In this document: positions 7,787 through 15,938 of the stretch, one piece after another
Numbering within the stretch: position 1 is the stretch's first letter
Layout of the letters: every line of letters starts with the position of its first letter
Origin: Tepidisphaeraceae bacterium
GTDB taxonomy: Bacteria; Planctomycetota; Phycisphaerae; Tepidisphaerales; Tepidisphaeraceae
DNA: 26,609 nt
Assembly (NCBI GenBank): GCA_025450555.1
Contig: JANWHF010000007.1
Location: forward strand, 1-26,609
Direction: 5' to 3'
The notes under the pieces: generated by a model
Seen by the model: only the letters and a program-made list of their open reading frames with translations
Told to the model about the DNA's origin: nothing
The model's database searches: none
Made by a program: the position numbers and the translations under genes

Positions 7787-7859
7787 TGCCTACACCTCGT
7801 TTCCGCTCTTGATATATCGAAAAGTGGGCCGGGCGGGAATGTGAGATCTATCTTTCAAT

Positions 7860-8084
7860 TCAAAGCAACTCTTCGAGTTGCTCATGATTAATTTCGCAGT
7901 CGACGAGAATTTGACCAAGCAGCCCCGGCCCGATGGTCTCGCCGGAATGAACGGGCACTGTTGTGACGCGGCCATCGGAGTGTCGTAGCCGATGATGGCT
8001 GCCTTGAATGCGAACGACCACGAAGCCAAGTTTTTTCAAGGCGCGGATCAGTTCCTTGCCCGTCACTCGTTTCCGACGAGGCAT
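7860..8084 (-). CDS. hicA: HicA-type toxin (mRNA interferase)
   Basis: This 74-aa protein has the compact dsRBD-like fold of HicA. KELIRALKKLGFVVVRIQGSHH holds the helix, two strands and the GSHH sequence with the presumed catalytic histidine (residue 30 or 31). VHSGETIGPGLLGQIL is the usual second half. HicA toxins cleave mRNA independently of the ribosome when freed from HicB. The ATG overlaps the hicB stop codon in a TGATG arrangement, so the two genes are translationally coupled with the antitoxin first. Confidence 0.92.
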   Translation of the reverse strand: MPRRKRVTGKELIRALKKLGFVVVRIQGSHHRLRHSDGRVTTVPVHSGETIGPGLLGQILVDCEINHEQLEELL

Positions 8085-8302
8085 CAGGCTACCTGCACCT
8101 GTTGAACGGCAATGAATGTCCGGCGCGGTGGACGCGGACCGTCAGCGAGACACAACGTGATCACTTCAGTCACCCGCTTCATTAAGACGTCCAGCGACTT
8201 GGCCTGCGTGTGACAGCCTCGCAGTTCCGGAACATTCGCAACGTAATATCCCTCTTCATCCTGCTCAACGATCACAGTGAATGGGTCGGAACGCTTAGCC
8301 AT
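8084..8302 (-). CDS. hicB: HicB-type antitoxin (short form)
   Basis: This 72-aa protein matches the HicB partial RNase H-like fold: TVIVEQDEEGYYVANVPELRGCHTQ, then a helix (SLDVLMKRVTEVITLCL). It should bind and block HicA. Longer HicB proteins carry a C-terminal HTH or ribbon-helix-helix DNA-binding domain for autoregulation; here the protein ends with a short Arg/Val tail and has none. Repression, if any, must work differently. No Shine-Dalgarno sequence precedes the ATG. Instead a TATAAT box ends seven bases upstream, which would place the transcription start on the start codon. Confidence 0.9.
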   Translation of the reverse strand: MAKRSDPFTVIVEQDEEGYYVANVPELRGCHTQAKSLDVLMKRVTEVITLCLADGPRPPRRTFIAVQQVQVA

Positions 8303-8336
8303 GATTTAATTATACGACTCTTTTAATCGTCGTCAT
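8303..8336 (-). promoter_or_regulatory. Candidate hicBA promoter giving a leaderless mRNA
   Basis: On the minus strand a perfect TATAAT occupies 8314-8309. Sixteen bases upstream lies ATGACG (8336-8331), a partial match to TTGACA within the end of the phosphoesterase gene. With standard spacing, transcription would begin at 8302, the A of the hicB ATG. The region also holds imperfect inverted half-sites (GATTTAAT at 8303 and CTTTTAATC ending at 8328), which could be an operator. This rests on sequence similarity alone. Confidence 0.5.
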
Positions 8337-11094
8337 CCTTCTGCTTCCCCGATGCCGGCATGTACCCACGCGGCGTGCGCGGCATTTTTGCGCCGGGGCC
8401 TTTCACCGTCTGCCAGATGATCTCGTCCAGTTCCTGCGCTGGCGCGCGATCTTCGACGGAGAAATCCATCTTGGCTGACTGCTCCAACAGACTCAGTTCC
8501 GGGCTGACGGGGCGCACCTGGCCGCGATCGGGATTGTGTTCCATCGCATATTTTTCGGCCGGCATGGTCGCCTGGAAAGGCTCGATGTTGTGCGGAGCGG
8601 AGTCCCAATCCATGATCGGGCTCGACGTGGCGTCGTATTGACACATCGGCGGCAGATCGAGCAAATCTTCGATCGTTCGCAGGCAGCTTGCGGTGTTATG
8701 GAAGGTGTGATCGACGCTGCCTCGCTTGATCCACGGGCTGATGACGTAGCAGGTCGAGCGGTGGGTATCGACATGATCCGGCCCGTCCTGGGCATCGTCC
8801 TCAATGACGAAGATCGCGGTGGAATGCCAGATCGGACTGCGCGACACCGCCTCGACCAGCTCGCCCACACCAAAATCATTGTCGGCCACCATCGAGCGTG
8901 GCGTGTGCTTGTTGGCCGATGCGCCAAACGTGTGATCGTCGCCCATTCGCACGGTCATCAGATTTGGCACTGAGTTGCCGCTGGGATCTTTCTTGAGCAT
9001 TTCCTGGAATTCGCGGTTCCATTCGGCAAAGCGACAAGGGGCATCATGCGTGCCGTACTTGGTCCTGCCCCACAGGAAGCGCGGATCGTGCGTCTTCTCA
9101 TAATACAGATGCGGCGCGTCGCTGTCGGGATAATCCAGATCGAATCGGCGGAAGTCGATGTCGGTCCTCCCCGCCAGATCATGGCCGGCTGGAAGAAGCC
9201 CGGTGGCGCTCGGCCAGTTTTCCGGTGCGACGCGCTTGCCATCGCGCGTCTTGCCGCCGTCGTTTTCGAAGAAGCCGAAATTGCGGTAAGTGCGTCCGTT
9301 CTTCTCCGCCAGGTCCCAGAGGTGTCCGCCGGGCGATTCAGCAACGTCGGTTATGGGTTCCGCGCCATTCTTGAACACCGGCAGATCGCTTGATGGTTTT
9401 CCATTGGCATCTTTGGCCGGAAAGCCCCCGGCGGGATATCCGTTGTTTTCGCCTTCATAATCAAAATGGCGTCCGCGCCCGCTGTAGCCATAGGGCACGT
9501 TGCGAATGACATATTCATTGGCCATCGCCTGCGTGGACCAGACCCATCCGTCGCCGGAGACTTCGCCGCAATCGTAAAAGTTGTCGAGCAGGACGAACCG
9601 CTCGGCGATCGCATGCAGATTCGGCGTCACATCGCGGCCGAAAATGACATACTTCGGATCGCCATTGCCCTTGGAGATGTCGCCGAGGATCTGATCGTAT
9701 GCGCGATTTTCCTTGACGATATAAATTACATGTTGAATTTTGCCTGAGTGGAGACTGATCGATTTGAGCGGGTTGTCGTTGCTCAGGTGCCGTGGCGTGA
9801 GGCGATTATCCGCCAGCACCTTTTCCGCCGACGCCTTGAACTGATCCTTCGTCGGAATCGCCAGAAGCTGGACGTTGCCCTCGATGATATTCAATGGCGA
9901 CTGATGCCTCTTTCCCGGCGGCGGATTGAGATTTCGCGCGGCAGTTCCCTTCGCATTGGCAACCAGCAGATGCTTTCCATCGGGCGCAAGGACCACCCCG
10001 GTCGGATACCAGCCGGCGGAAATGTAGCTTTCGACCTGAAGATCGCCGATGTCCACCACGGCAATCGCATTCATATCGCCGAGGGAGGCGTAGAGCCATT
10101 TCTCATCTGCCGAGAGCGCCAGGCCGGTCGGCGTTGCGCCAGGCAAATCCTTGGCGATGATCGGCCGAAGCAGAACCGTGCCCGTGATCTGATCGGTTTG
10201 CGTATCGACGATTGAAACGGTGTCGCTGCTGGCGTTGGCGACAAACATTCGCCTCTGCGCTTTGTCAAAGATCATCGCACCGGGGTGCGAGCCGGTTGAA
10301 ATCTTGCCGGCCATCGTGATGTGCGCGGGATCGGTCGTATTGAGGACATAAACCGCCCCATCGCGCTCGCTGGCGACATAAAGCTTGCTGCCATCATGTA
10401 GAACACAGACCGCCAGCGGAAAATTCGGCGATTGCGCGAAGCTGTCGGTGAAGCGGTAGCGACCCAGCTCTTTCTCGGAATCCGCATCATAAATCGCCAC
10501 GCTGCTGGGCTCGGGAAGCGTGGTCGATTGAGGATCATTGTTGGCGACATACAGCCGGCCATGATCGTCCAGGGCCAGACCGGTGGGAAAATCATGCTTT
10601 TTGGTGTTGATGGTTTGCGTTGCCGTCAGTTCGCCTTCCGGACTGACTTGAAAGACCGCGATTGAATCGTGGTTCCCCTGGGCGGCGTAGAGCTTGCCAT
10701 CGCTCGAAGCGGCCAAGCCGTAATACAATCCATTGGACGCATCGAGGTTTCCGCGCCGGCCGGTGAAGGTGACGTGCGAAATGCCCTTGCCGTCTTCGGT
10801 CCGGATCGACCAGAGCGCCTGGCGATAGCCAATGTCGGTGGAGATGGCAAACTTGCCGTCCAGCACTGGAATCATGTTCGCCGGGTTGCTGCCCACGTCC
10901 TGCGATGCGACCGGCACAGGGCTGATATGCCGGCCGGTGATCAGCCGGGGGCCGGTTGATTCGGGCGCGGATGACTGCGCGCTATCCTGGGGCTTTGAAG
11001 AGCCATGATTCTGGCAGCCCACGAGGGCCGTTGCCACGAGAACCGCGGCCGGCTTCCACCATCGCCTCAAAGCGCTTCGATCGGTCGATCCCAC
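8323..11094 (-). CDS. Lipoprotein: YncE-like beta-propeller fused to phosphoesterase domain
   Basis: This 923-aa protein starts with a lipoprotein signal peptide (VATALVGC, lipidated Cys at residue 27). Residues ~60-410 form a beta-propeller of the YncE/lactonase type, with repeated 'GLALDDHGRLYVAN'- and 'LYVASERDGAVYVLNT'-like blades. Residues ~450-830 are a PF04185-type phosphoesterase (acid phosphatase/phospholipase C superfamily). Its signs are HVIYIVKENRAYDQILGD near residue 451, DNFYDCGEVSGDGWVW, and FVIEDDAQDGPDHVDTHR near 760, which holds probable metal ligands. The start is a GTG with AGGAG 13 bases upstream. The enzyme probably hydrolyses phosphate mono- or diesters at the outer face of a membrane. 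The substrate is unknown, and the propeller may bind substrate or partner proteins. The gene ends just upstream of hicB. Confidence 0.9.
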   Translation of the reverse strand: MGSTDRSALRRWWKPAAVLVATALVGCQNHGSSKPQDSAQSSAPESTGPRLITGRHISPVPVASQDVGSNPANMIPVLDGKFAISTDIGYRQALWSIRTEDGKGISHVTFTGRRGNLDASNGLYYGLAASSDGKLYAAQGNHDSIAVFQVSPEGELTATQTINTKKHDFPTGLALDDHGRLYVANNDPQSTTLPEPSSVAIYDADSEKELGRYRFTDSFAQSPNFPLAVCVLHDGSKLYVASERDGAVYVLNTTDPAHITMAGKISTGSHPGAMIFDKAQRRMFVANASSDTVSIVDTQTDQITGTVLLRPIIAKDLPGATPTGLALSADEKWLYASLGDMNAIAVVDIGDLQVESYISAGWYPTGVVLAPDGKHLLVANAKGTAARNLNPPPGKRHQSPLNIIEGNVQLLAIPTKDQFKASAEKVLADNRLTPRHLSNDNPLKSISLHSGKIQHVIYIVKENRAYDQILGDISKGNGDPKYVIFGRDVTPNLHAIAERFVLLDNFYDCGEVSGDGWVWSTQAMANEYVIRNVPYGYSGRGRHFDYEGENNGYPAGGFPAKDANGKPSSDLPVFKNGAEPITDVAESPGGHLWDLAEKNGRTYRNFGFFENDGGKTRDGKRVAPENWPSATGLLPAGHDLAGRTDIDFRRFDLDYPDSDAPHLYYEKTHDPRFLWGRTKYGTHDAPCRFAEWNREFQEMLKKDPSGNSVPNLMTVRMGDDHTFGASANKHTPRSMVADNDFGVGELVEAVSRSPIWHSTAIFVIEDDAQDGPDHVDTHRSTCYVISPWIKRGSVDHTFHNTASCLRTIEDLLDLPPMCQYDATSSPIMDWDSAPHNIEPFQATMPAEKYAMEHNPDRGQVRPVSPELSLLEQSAKMDFSVEDRAPAQELDEIIWQTVKGPGAKMPRTPRGYMPASGKQKDDDD

Positions 11095-11326
11095 GGGTGC
11101 TGCTTTCTCCTGGCCGAATGCCAGGCATCAAAAATGAACGAATAAACGGCCTGGGTTACCCCATCCATACGGCCCTTCCGCCCCCCTCCCATATTCCTGA
11201 AAACTTTGGACGTTGCCGGGCTTTTATCTGGCAATGTAAGAGAAAGCAGGCGTCGAATTCTCCACTCGGCCAAAGGCGTTCTCGCCGTTGGGGAGCATTC
11301 GCGCCTTGCAGTTCAGGGAGGTTGTG
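11095..11326. other. Divergent intergenic region
   Basis: This region between the outward-pointing phosphoesterase and RTX genes must hold both promoters, but I cannot pick convincing -35/-10 pairs. Two ribosome sites are visible: AGGAG on the minus strand near 11110, and GGGAGG at 11316-11321 for the RTX gene. No RNA gene or repeat is apparent. Confidence 0.5.
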
Positions 11327-12085
11327 ATGTCCGTTAAGATTTGGAAAACCAGCAAGCGGGCCCGGACCATTGCCGGCCCACAGATTCAGGCGCTTGAAGC
11401 AAGGCTGCTGCTAAGTGCTTCGGCATCCCTTGCCGCCAGCGGAGCATTGACCGTCAACGGGACCTCGGGCGATGATGTGGTTCGAGTTACCCTCGATGCG
11501 GTCAACCCCAAGCAGCTCGACGTGATTGTCAACGGAGCGACGCAAAGCTTTGCCGCCTCCAGCGTCAAGTCCGTCACGGTGAACGCCGGCTCAGGCAACG
11601 ATGATGTAGAAGTGCTCGAGCTCAATGGTCCCATCAATGTTCCAATGACTCTTTTGGGCGGCTCCGGCAACGACACGCTCGTCGGCGGATCAGGGAACGA
11701 TTACATCGATGGCGGCGCGGGGAATGACACCATCGCCGGCGAAGCAGGAACCAACATTCTCATCGGCGGCCCGGGGACCAATCGACTGGTTTCGGAAGGA
11801 AACGACACGCTTTATCAAGGCAATGGTCCGTCGGCTCAAACGCCCGCGAGTGCGCCATCGACGACACCAACGCCCCCCACTCAGAACCCGACTGATCCAA
11901 CATCGTCCAAGCCGGCGAAGAAAAGCAAAGCCTCCGCCGCGCCGACCGAACAGACCGTCATGCCTGTGACCGCTCCCGCAAAAGGACAAAAGAATAAGGC
12001 GAAATCGACTCCACCGGGCAAAGCCAAAGGACACGCAGCTAAGCAAAACAACGGCTCGCAAAGGCAGAAGAAGAACCACCACTAA
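11327..12085 (+). CDS. Small RTX calcium-binding protein with LEPR-XLL-type N-terminus
   Basis: GGGAGG six bases before the ATG at 11327 gives a 252-aa product. Residues 23-31 (LEARLLLSA) fit the LEPR-XLL motif found near the N-terminus of many secreted planctomycete proteins, preceded by a basic stretch. Residues ~41-105 form beta strands (LTVNGTSGDDVVRVTL). Residues 111-150 hold four or five RTX nonapeptides (GGSGNDTLV, GGSGNDYID, GGAGNDTIA), which bind Ca2+ and fold outside the cell. From ~170 to the end the protein is a low-complexity Pro/Thr tail that becomes Lys-rich (KKSKAS, KGQKNKAKS, QRQKKNHH). It is probably exported and structural or adhesive; no enzyme domain is seen. The secretin gene follows 200 bases downstream. 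Confidence 0.85.
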   Translation: MSVKIWKTSKRARTIAGPQIQALEARLLLSASASLAASGALTVNGTSGDDVVRVTLDAVNPKQLDVIVNGATQSFAASSVKSVTVNAGSGNDDVEVLELNGPINVPMTLLGGSGNDTLVGGSGNDYIDGGAGNDTIAGEAGTNILIGGPGTNRLVSEGNDTLYQGNGPSAQTPASAPSTTPTPPTQNPTDPTSSKPAKKSKASAAPTEQTVMPVTAPAKGQKNKAKSTPPGKAKGHAAKQNNGSQRQKKNHH

Positions 12086-12284
12086 ACAATTCGATTCTAG
12101 AAAGACCAACCATTCCACCACTTGCCGGCGGCGAGCAAAGAGTAGTTAGGGTGCGTCGTTTTGCGCACGTTGGGAAGTTCAACGGCCCCGTTGGACGGCA
12201 GTAAGTAGGAGCACGGCCGGTTCGATGGGAGTGAGCGCCGCTTTTGTAATGCGGGGCATCGAAGGCCATGGAACTACTCTTCTC

Positions 12285-15200
12285 ATGCTTTCATTGCGCC
12301 CAAACAAGGCTCGGGTCATCCGATTAAGTATTATTACGCTGGCTCTGTCGCCATTTATTTTGCTTGCGCAAAGCCAGGCGCCCACGACGCGCCCGTCGAC
12401 GACACAAGCCGATTCGCGCCCTGCCGATACTCAGGCGCTCGATACGCAACCTGATACTCAACCGCTGGATACGCAGCCGGTTGAGACTCAACCTTCAGCA
12501 ATTCGTCTGAATTTTAAAGATGCCTCGCTGGACGCGGTCCTGCAGTACCTTTCGGATGTGGCCGGCTTTGTGGTGATCCGGGATGTGCCGGTCGATGGGC
12601 GCGTGACGCTGCTGAGTCTGCAGCCCGTTTCTCCTGAACAGGCCGTCACGCTGCTCAACACTATTCTGCGTGCTAACGGTCTGGCCGCCATGCAGAATGG
12701 CCGGACTTTGCGGATCGTGCGCGAAGATCGCGCACGCCGGCATGCAGATACGCCCGTTCATTTCGGTGCCGATCCCAGTTCCATCGATGCCACCGATGAG
12801 CTGATCACGCAGGTCATTCCGATCAAGAATGTCGATGCCGTCAAGCTTCAGGCCGATCTCAAACCCATCATCGGGCCAGATGCCGATGTGGCTTCCAATG
12901 CAGGCAGCAATGCCATCGTGATGACCGACACGTCAGCCAATGTGAAGCGCGTTGTCGAGATTATCAACACGCTGGACAAGGGCGAATCGAGCCAATCAGA
13001 GCTGAAAGTTATCCAACTCAAAAACGCCAGCGCCAGCTCCGCCGTCAAGCTCGTGCTGTCGATCTTTCACACCGAGGAGCCGCGCATTCGCGGCGGGGAT
13101 CCGAACCAGATTCGCGCGTTCCTCGAGGCGCAGCGCCAAGGCAAGGCCCTCGGCGGTGGCATGGATAAGGCGCTCAACGGCGGGCATATCACCGCCGCCG
13201 CCGACGACCGCACGAACACCGTCATCGTCGCCGGCCCCACCGACACCGTGAAGCTGATCGAGGGAATGCTTCACGATCTGGACAACAACGATTCGCAGGT
13301 TTCGCAGATCAAGACATTCCATCTGAAGTCGGCCAATGCCTACTCCGTATCGCGTGTGATCCTTTCGATGTTCGGCGAAGAGGAGCAGGGGCAGACGCAC
13401 CTGAACGATCAGAGCGGCGTGCGCACGCATGTAACCGCGAGTGTCGAAGAGCGCACCAATACGCTCATCATCACCGCGCCAGCGGGAACGTTGGCCATCA
13501 TTGAAAACATCATTCACGATCTGGACACCAACCCCGGCGTCAGCCCCAACATTCACAGCTATCACCTCAAATTCGCCGATGCCACGTCGATCGACAAGGT
13601 GCTGTCCTCAGTCTTCAACGACGTGACCGAGCGGCGGCGCGGACAACAGCCGGAGCGGATCAACGTCACCGCGGAGGGACGCACCAACACGCTGATCGTG
13701 AACGGCTCGCCCGAAGCGTTGCAGATCGTGGATAAGCTGGTGTCGGAACTGGATGTGAGCCCCAATGCCGGCGCGGATGTGAAGTTCTTCCATCTCAAGC
13801 ATGCCGACTCGGTCAGTGCGGCCAAGACAATCCAGGCCTTCTTCAAGCCGCCGGACAATACGAAATCGACCGATCCGTCGAAGTACGAGCCGGTGAATGC
13901 GACGGCCGACGATCGCACCAACACCGTCATGGTCACCGCCCCTCCTGAGGCGATGAGTGTGGTCGAGCAGATCGTTCAGGAATTGGAAGCTGACCCTTCA
14001 ACCGTTTATCAATATCGCTCCTATCCGCTGACCTTTGCCGACGCGTCGGCCACCGCCAAGCAGTTGACGACGATGTTCACGCCTGATCCGCAGGCGGTGC
14101 AGGACAAGAACAAGCCGCTGCCCAAGGACGCGCTCCACGCGCATGTGATCTGCACCTTCGATGACCGCACCAATACGGTGATGGTCACGGCTCCGGAAGA
14201 CACGCTGAAAATCATTGATGGAATGGTCAAGATGCTGGATGCAAACCCAGCGTCGGCCGACGATCTGCAGGTCTTCCAGCTTCAATATGCCGACGCCGAC
14301 TCAGCCGCGACGTTGATTGACTCGATCTTCGATCCGGACGCCAACACGAACACGAGCTCCAAGTCTCGCAGTAGCAGCAGCAACGATCCCAATCGACGTC
14401 CCAGTAAAGTTCATGCATCGGCCGACGATCGCACCAATTCGCTGGTCGTGACCGCGCCGGGCGATTTGCTGAAGGTGGTCGGAAAGATCATTCACCAGCT
14501 CGATTCCAACCCCAGCTCGAAGGAAACCTTCTTCATCTATCGCCTGCGCAACGCGCAATCGCAGAACCTGGAACTGGTTCTGAACGAGATGTTCGGCAAT
14601 TATCAGATGCCCGGCAGCACTGGAGCTTTCAACCGCTCCGGGACGAACGCAACCGCTTCATCGCAGTCTCAGGGAAGCATGTCGCGCACGCTCAGCTCGA
14701 GTAACGGCTTCCGTCAGCCCACGATGGGCGGCGCCTTTGGCAGCACCACCGCCGCTCCGTTCTCCGCCGGCCGCAGCAGTTCGCGCACTCCGAACTCGCT
14801 GTCGTCGAGCATGATGCATGTGGTGACCGACTTGACCGGCGAAGTGTCGGTCGTGGCCGACCCGGATACCAATTCGCTGCTGGTCACCACCGCCACTAAA
14901 TATCAGCAACAGGTCAAGCACATTATCGAAGAACTCGATAAGCCGGTGCCCCAGGTGCTGATCAAGGTGCTGATTGCCGAAGTGACGCACGAAGACGCCG
15001 GCGACTGGGGCGTGGATTTCTCGATTCTCAATCAGCGTCCCAGCGGCAAAGGTCTGACCGTCGGCCAGAGCATGGGCAACACCAGCGCCTATGCCAATAA
15101 CGGCGGCCTGGCCGTCAGTCTTCTGGAAGGCAACGTGCAGGCGACGCTTCACGCTCTGGCCACCGAAGGCAAGCTGGACGTGCTGTCGCGCCCCTACATT

Positions 15201-15887
15201 CTTGCCAGCGACAATCAGCAGGCGTCGATCTCGGTCGGCCAGCAGGTGCCGATCGTCACGAACGTGCAAGTGACCGATACCGGCCAGCTCATCACGACGC
15301 CAACCTATCAGCCGGTCGGCATCATTTTGAACGTCACGCCGCACATCAATCCGGAGGGATTGGTCATCCTCGACGTCGCGCCGGAAATCAGCCAGTTGAC
15401 CAGTTCCAATATTCAGATCGCGCCGGGCGTGCAGTCGCCGGTCTTCGATCAGCGCACCGCGCAGAGCCGGGTCGGCATCCCCGACGGCAAGACCATCGTC
15501 ATCGGCGGTTTGATGGAAGACCGCAAGAACACCACCATCAACAAGGTGCCGATCCTCGGCGACATTCCGCTGATTGGTGAATTGTTCCGGCGAACCCAAA
15601 CTGACAAAACCAAGACCGAGTTGCTGATCTTCCTGACGCCGCACGTGGCCCAGCAGCCCGATTTGCTCGATCCGATGTCGAAGCAGGAAATCGAGCATAC
15701 GAAGCTGACGCCCAACGCGGTTTCGCCCGGAACGTTCCAGGATCACTTGAGCGGCATGCAGCGCGGCAGCGTTCCGCAGACCCGGCCATCCGATCACCCG
15801 CCGACGGTCGAATATACGCCGCTCGATGAACCGACGACGCAGCCGGACACGCAGGATAGCGAGCCGATTCACATTCCGGCGCGATGA
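12285..15887 (+). CDS. Secretin (GspD/PilQ-type) with expanded periplasmic domain array
   Basis: This outer-membrane channel protein of about 1200 aa is nearly twice the usual GspD length. A signal peptide (LSIITLALSPFILLAQS) is followed by a DTQP-rich linker (about residues 32-68) and an N0-like domain (~72-150, LNFKDASLDAVLQYLSD). About eight N1/NolW-type modules of 75-90 residues follow. Each ends with a strand like DDRTNTVIVTAP, near residues 207, 307, 388, 464, 542, 626, 714 and 859; the last module contains a Ser/Gly-rich insertion. The C-terminal secretin domain (~887-1120) has VLIKVLIAEV, SRPYILASDNQQASISVGQQVP and VPILGDIPLIGELFR. Secretins form the exit pore of type II and type IV pilus systems; the other components are not in this window. 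The ATG at 12285 places the signal peptide correctly. An ATG at 12225 with AGGAG 13 bases upstream is an alternative. Confidence 0.93.
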   Translation: MLSLRPNKARVIRLSIITLALSPFILLAQSQAPTTRPSTTQADSRPADTQALDTQPDTQPLDTQPVETQPSAIRLNFKDASLDAVLQYLSDVAGFVVIRDVPVDGRVTLLSLQPVSPEQAVTLLNTILRANGLAAMQNGRTLRIVREDRARRHADTPVHFGADPSSIDATDELITQVIPIKNVDAVKLQADLKPIIGPDADVASNAGSNAIVMTDTSANVKRVVEIINTLDKGESSQSELKVIQLKNASASSAVKLVLSIFHTEEPRIRGGDPNQIRAFLEAQRQGKALGGGMDKALNGGHITAAADDRTNTVIVAGPTDTVKLIEGMLHDLDNNDSQVSQIKTFHLKSANAYSVSRVILSMFGEEEQGQTHLNDQSGVRTHVTASVEERTNTLIITAPAGTLAIIENIIHDLDTNPGVSPNIHSYHLKFADATSIDKVLSSVFNDVTERRRGQQPERINVTAEGRTNTLIVNGSPEALQIVDKLVSELDVSPNAGADVKFFHLKHADSVSAAKTIQAFFKPPDNTKSTDPSKYEPVNATADDRTNTVMVTAPPEAMSVVEQIVQELEADPSTVYQYRSYPLTFADASATAKQLTTMFTPDPQAVQDKNKPLPKDALHAHVICTFDDRTNTVMVTAPEDTLKIIDGMVKMLDANPASADDLQVFQLQYADADSAATLIDSIFDPDANTNTSSKSRSSSSNDPNRRPSKVHASADDRTNSLVVTAPGDLLKVVGKIIHQLDSNPSSKETFFIYRLRNAQSQNLELVLNEMFGNYQMPGSTGAFNRSGTNATASSQSQGSMSRTLSSSNGFRQPTMGGAFGSTTAAPFSAGRSSSRTPNSLSSSMMHVVTDLTGEVSVVADPDTNSLLVTTATKYQQQVKHIIEELDKPVPQVLIKVLIAEVTHEDAGDWGVDFSILNQRPSGKGLTVGQSMGNTSAYANNGGLAVSLLEGNVQATLHALATEGKLDVLSRPYILASDNQQASISVGQQVPIVTNVQVTDTGQLITTPTYQPVGIILNVTPHINPEGLVILDVAPEISQLTSSNIQIAPGVQSPVFDQRTAQSRVGIPDGKTIVIGGLMEDRKNTTINKVPILGDIPLIGELFRRTQTDKTKTELLIFLTPHVAQQPDLLDPMSKQEIEHTKLTPNAVSPGTFQDHLSGMQRGSVPQTRPSDHPPTVEYTPLDEPTTQPDTQDSEPIHIPAR

Positions 15888-15938
15888 GCGGTGAATCACC
15901 CTCGCCCTGCCGATGCAATTCATGCAAAATCAGTCTCG

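Noticed and set aside
12200..12240. GGTTCGAT resembling a tRNA T-loop upstream of the secretin
   Set aside because: The flanks do not pair as a T-stem and no other tRNA arms are present.
12800..14880. Regularly recurring DNA pattern that could suggest a repeat array
   Set aside because: The period is that of diverged secretin N-type protein modules, not a nucleotide repeat or CRISPR.
14658..15923. 421-codon minus-strand frame over the secretin C-terminus
   Set aside because: Antisense to the conserved secretin domain with no recognisable motif.
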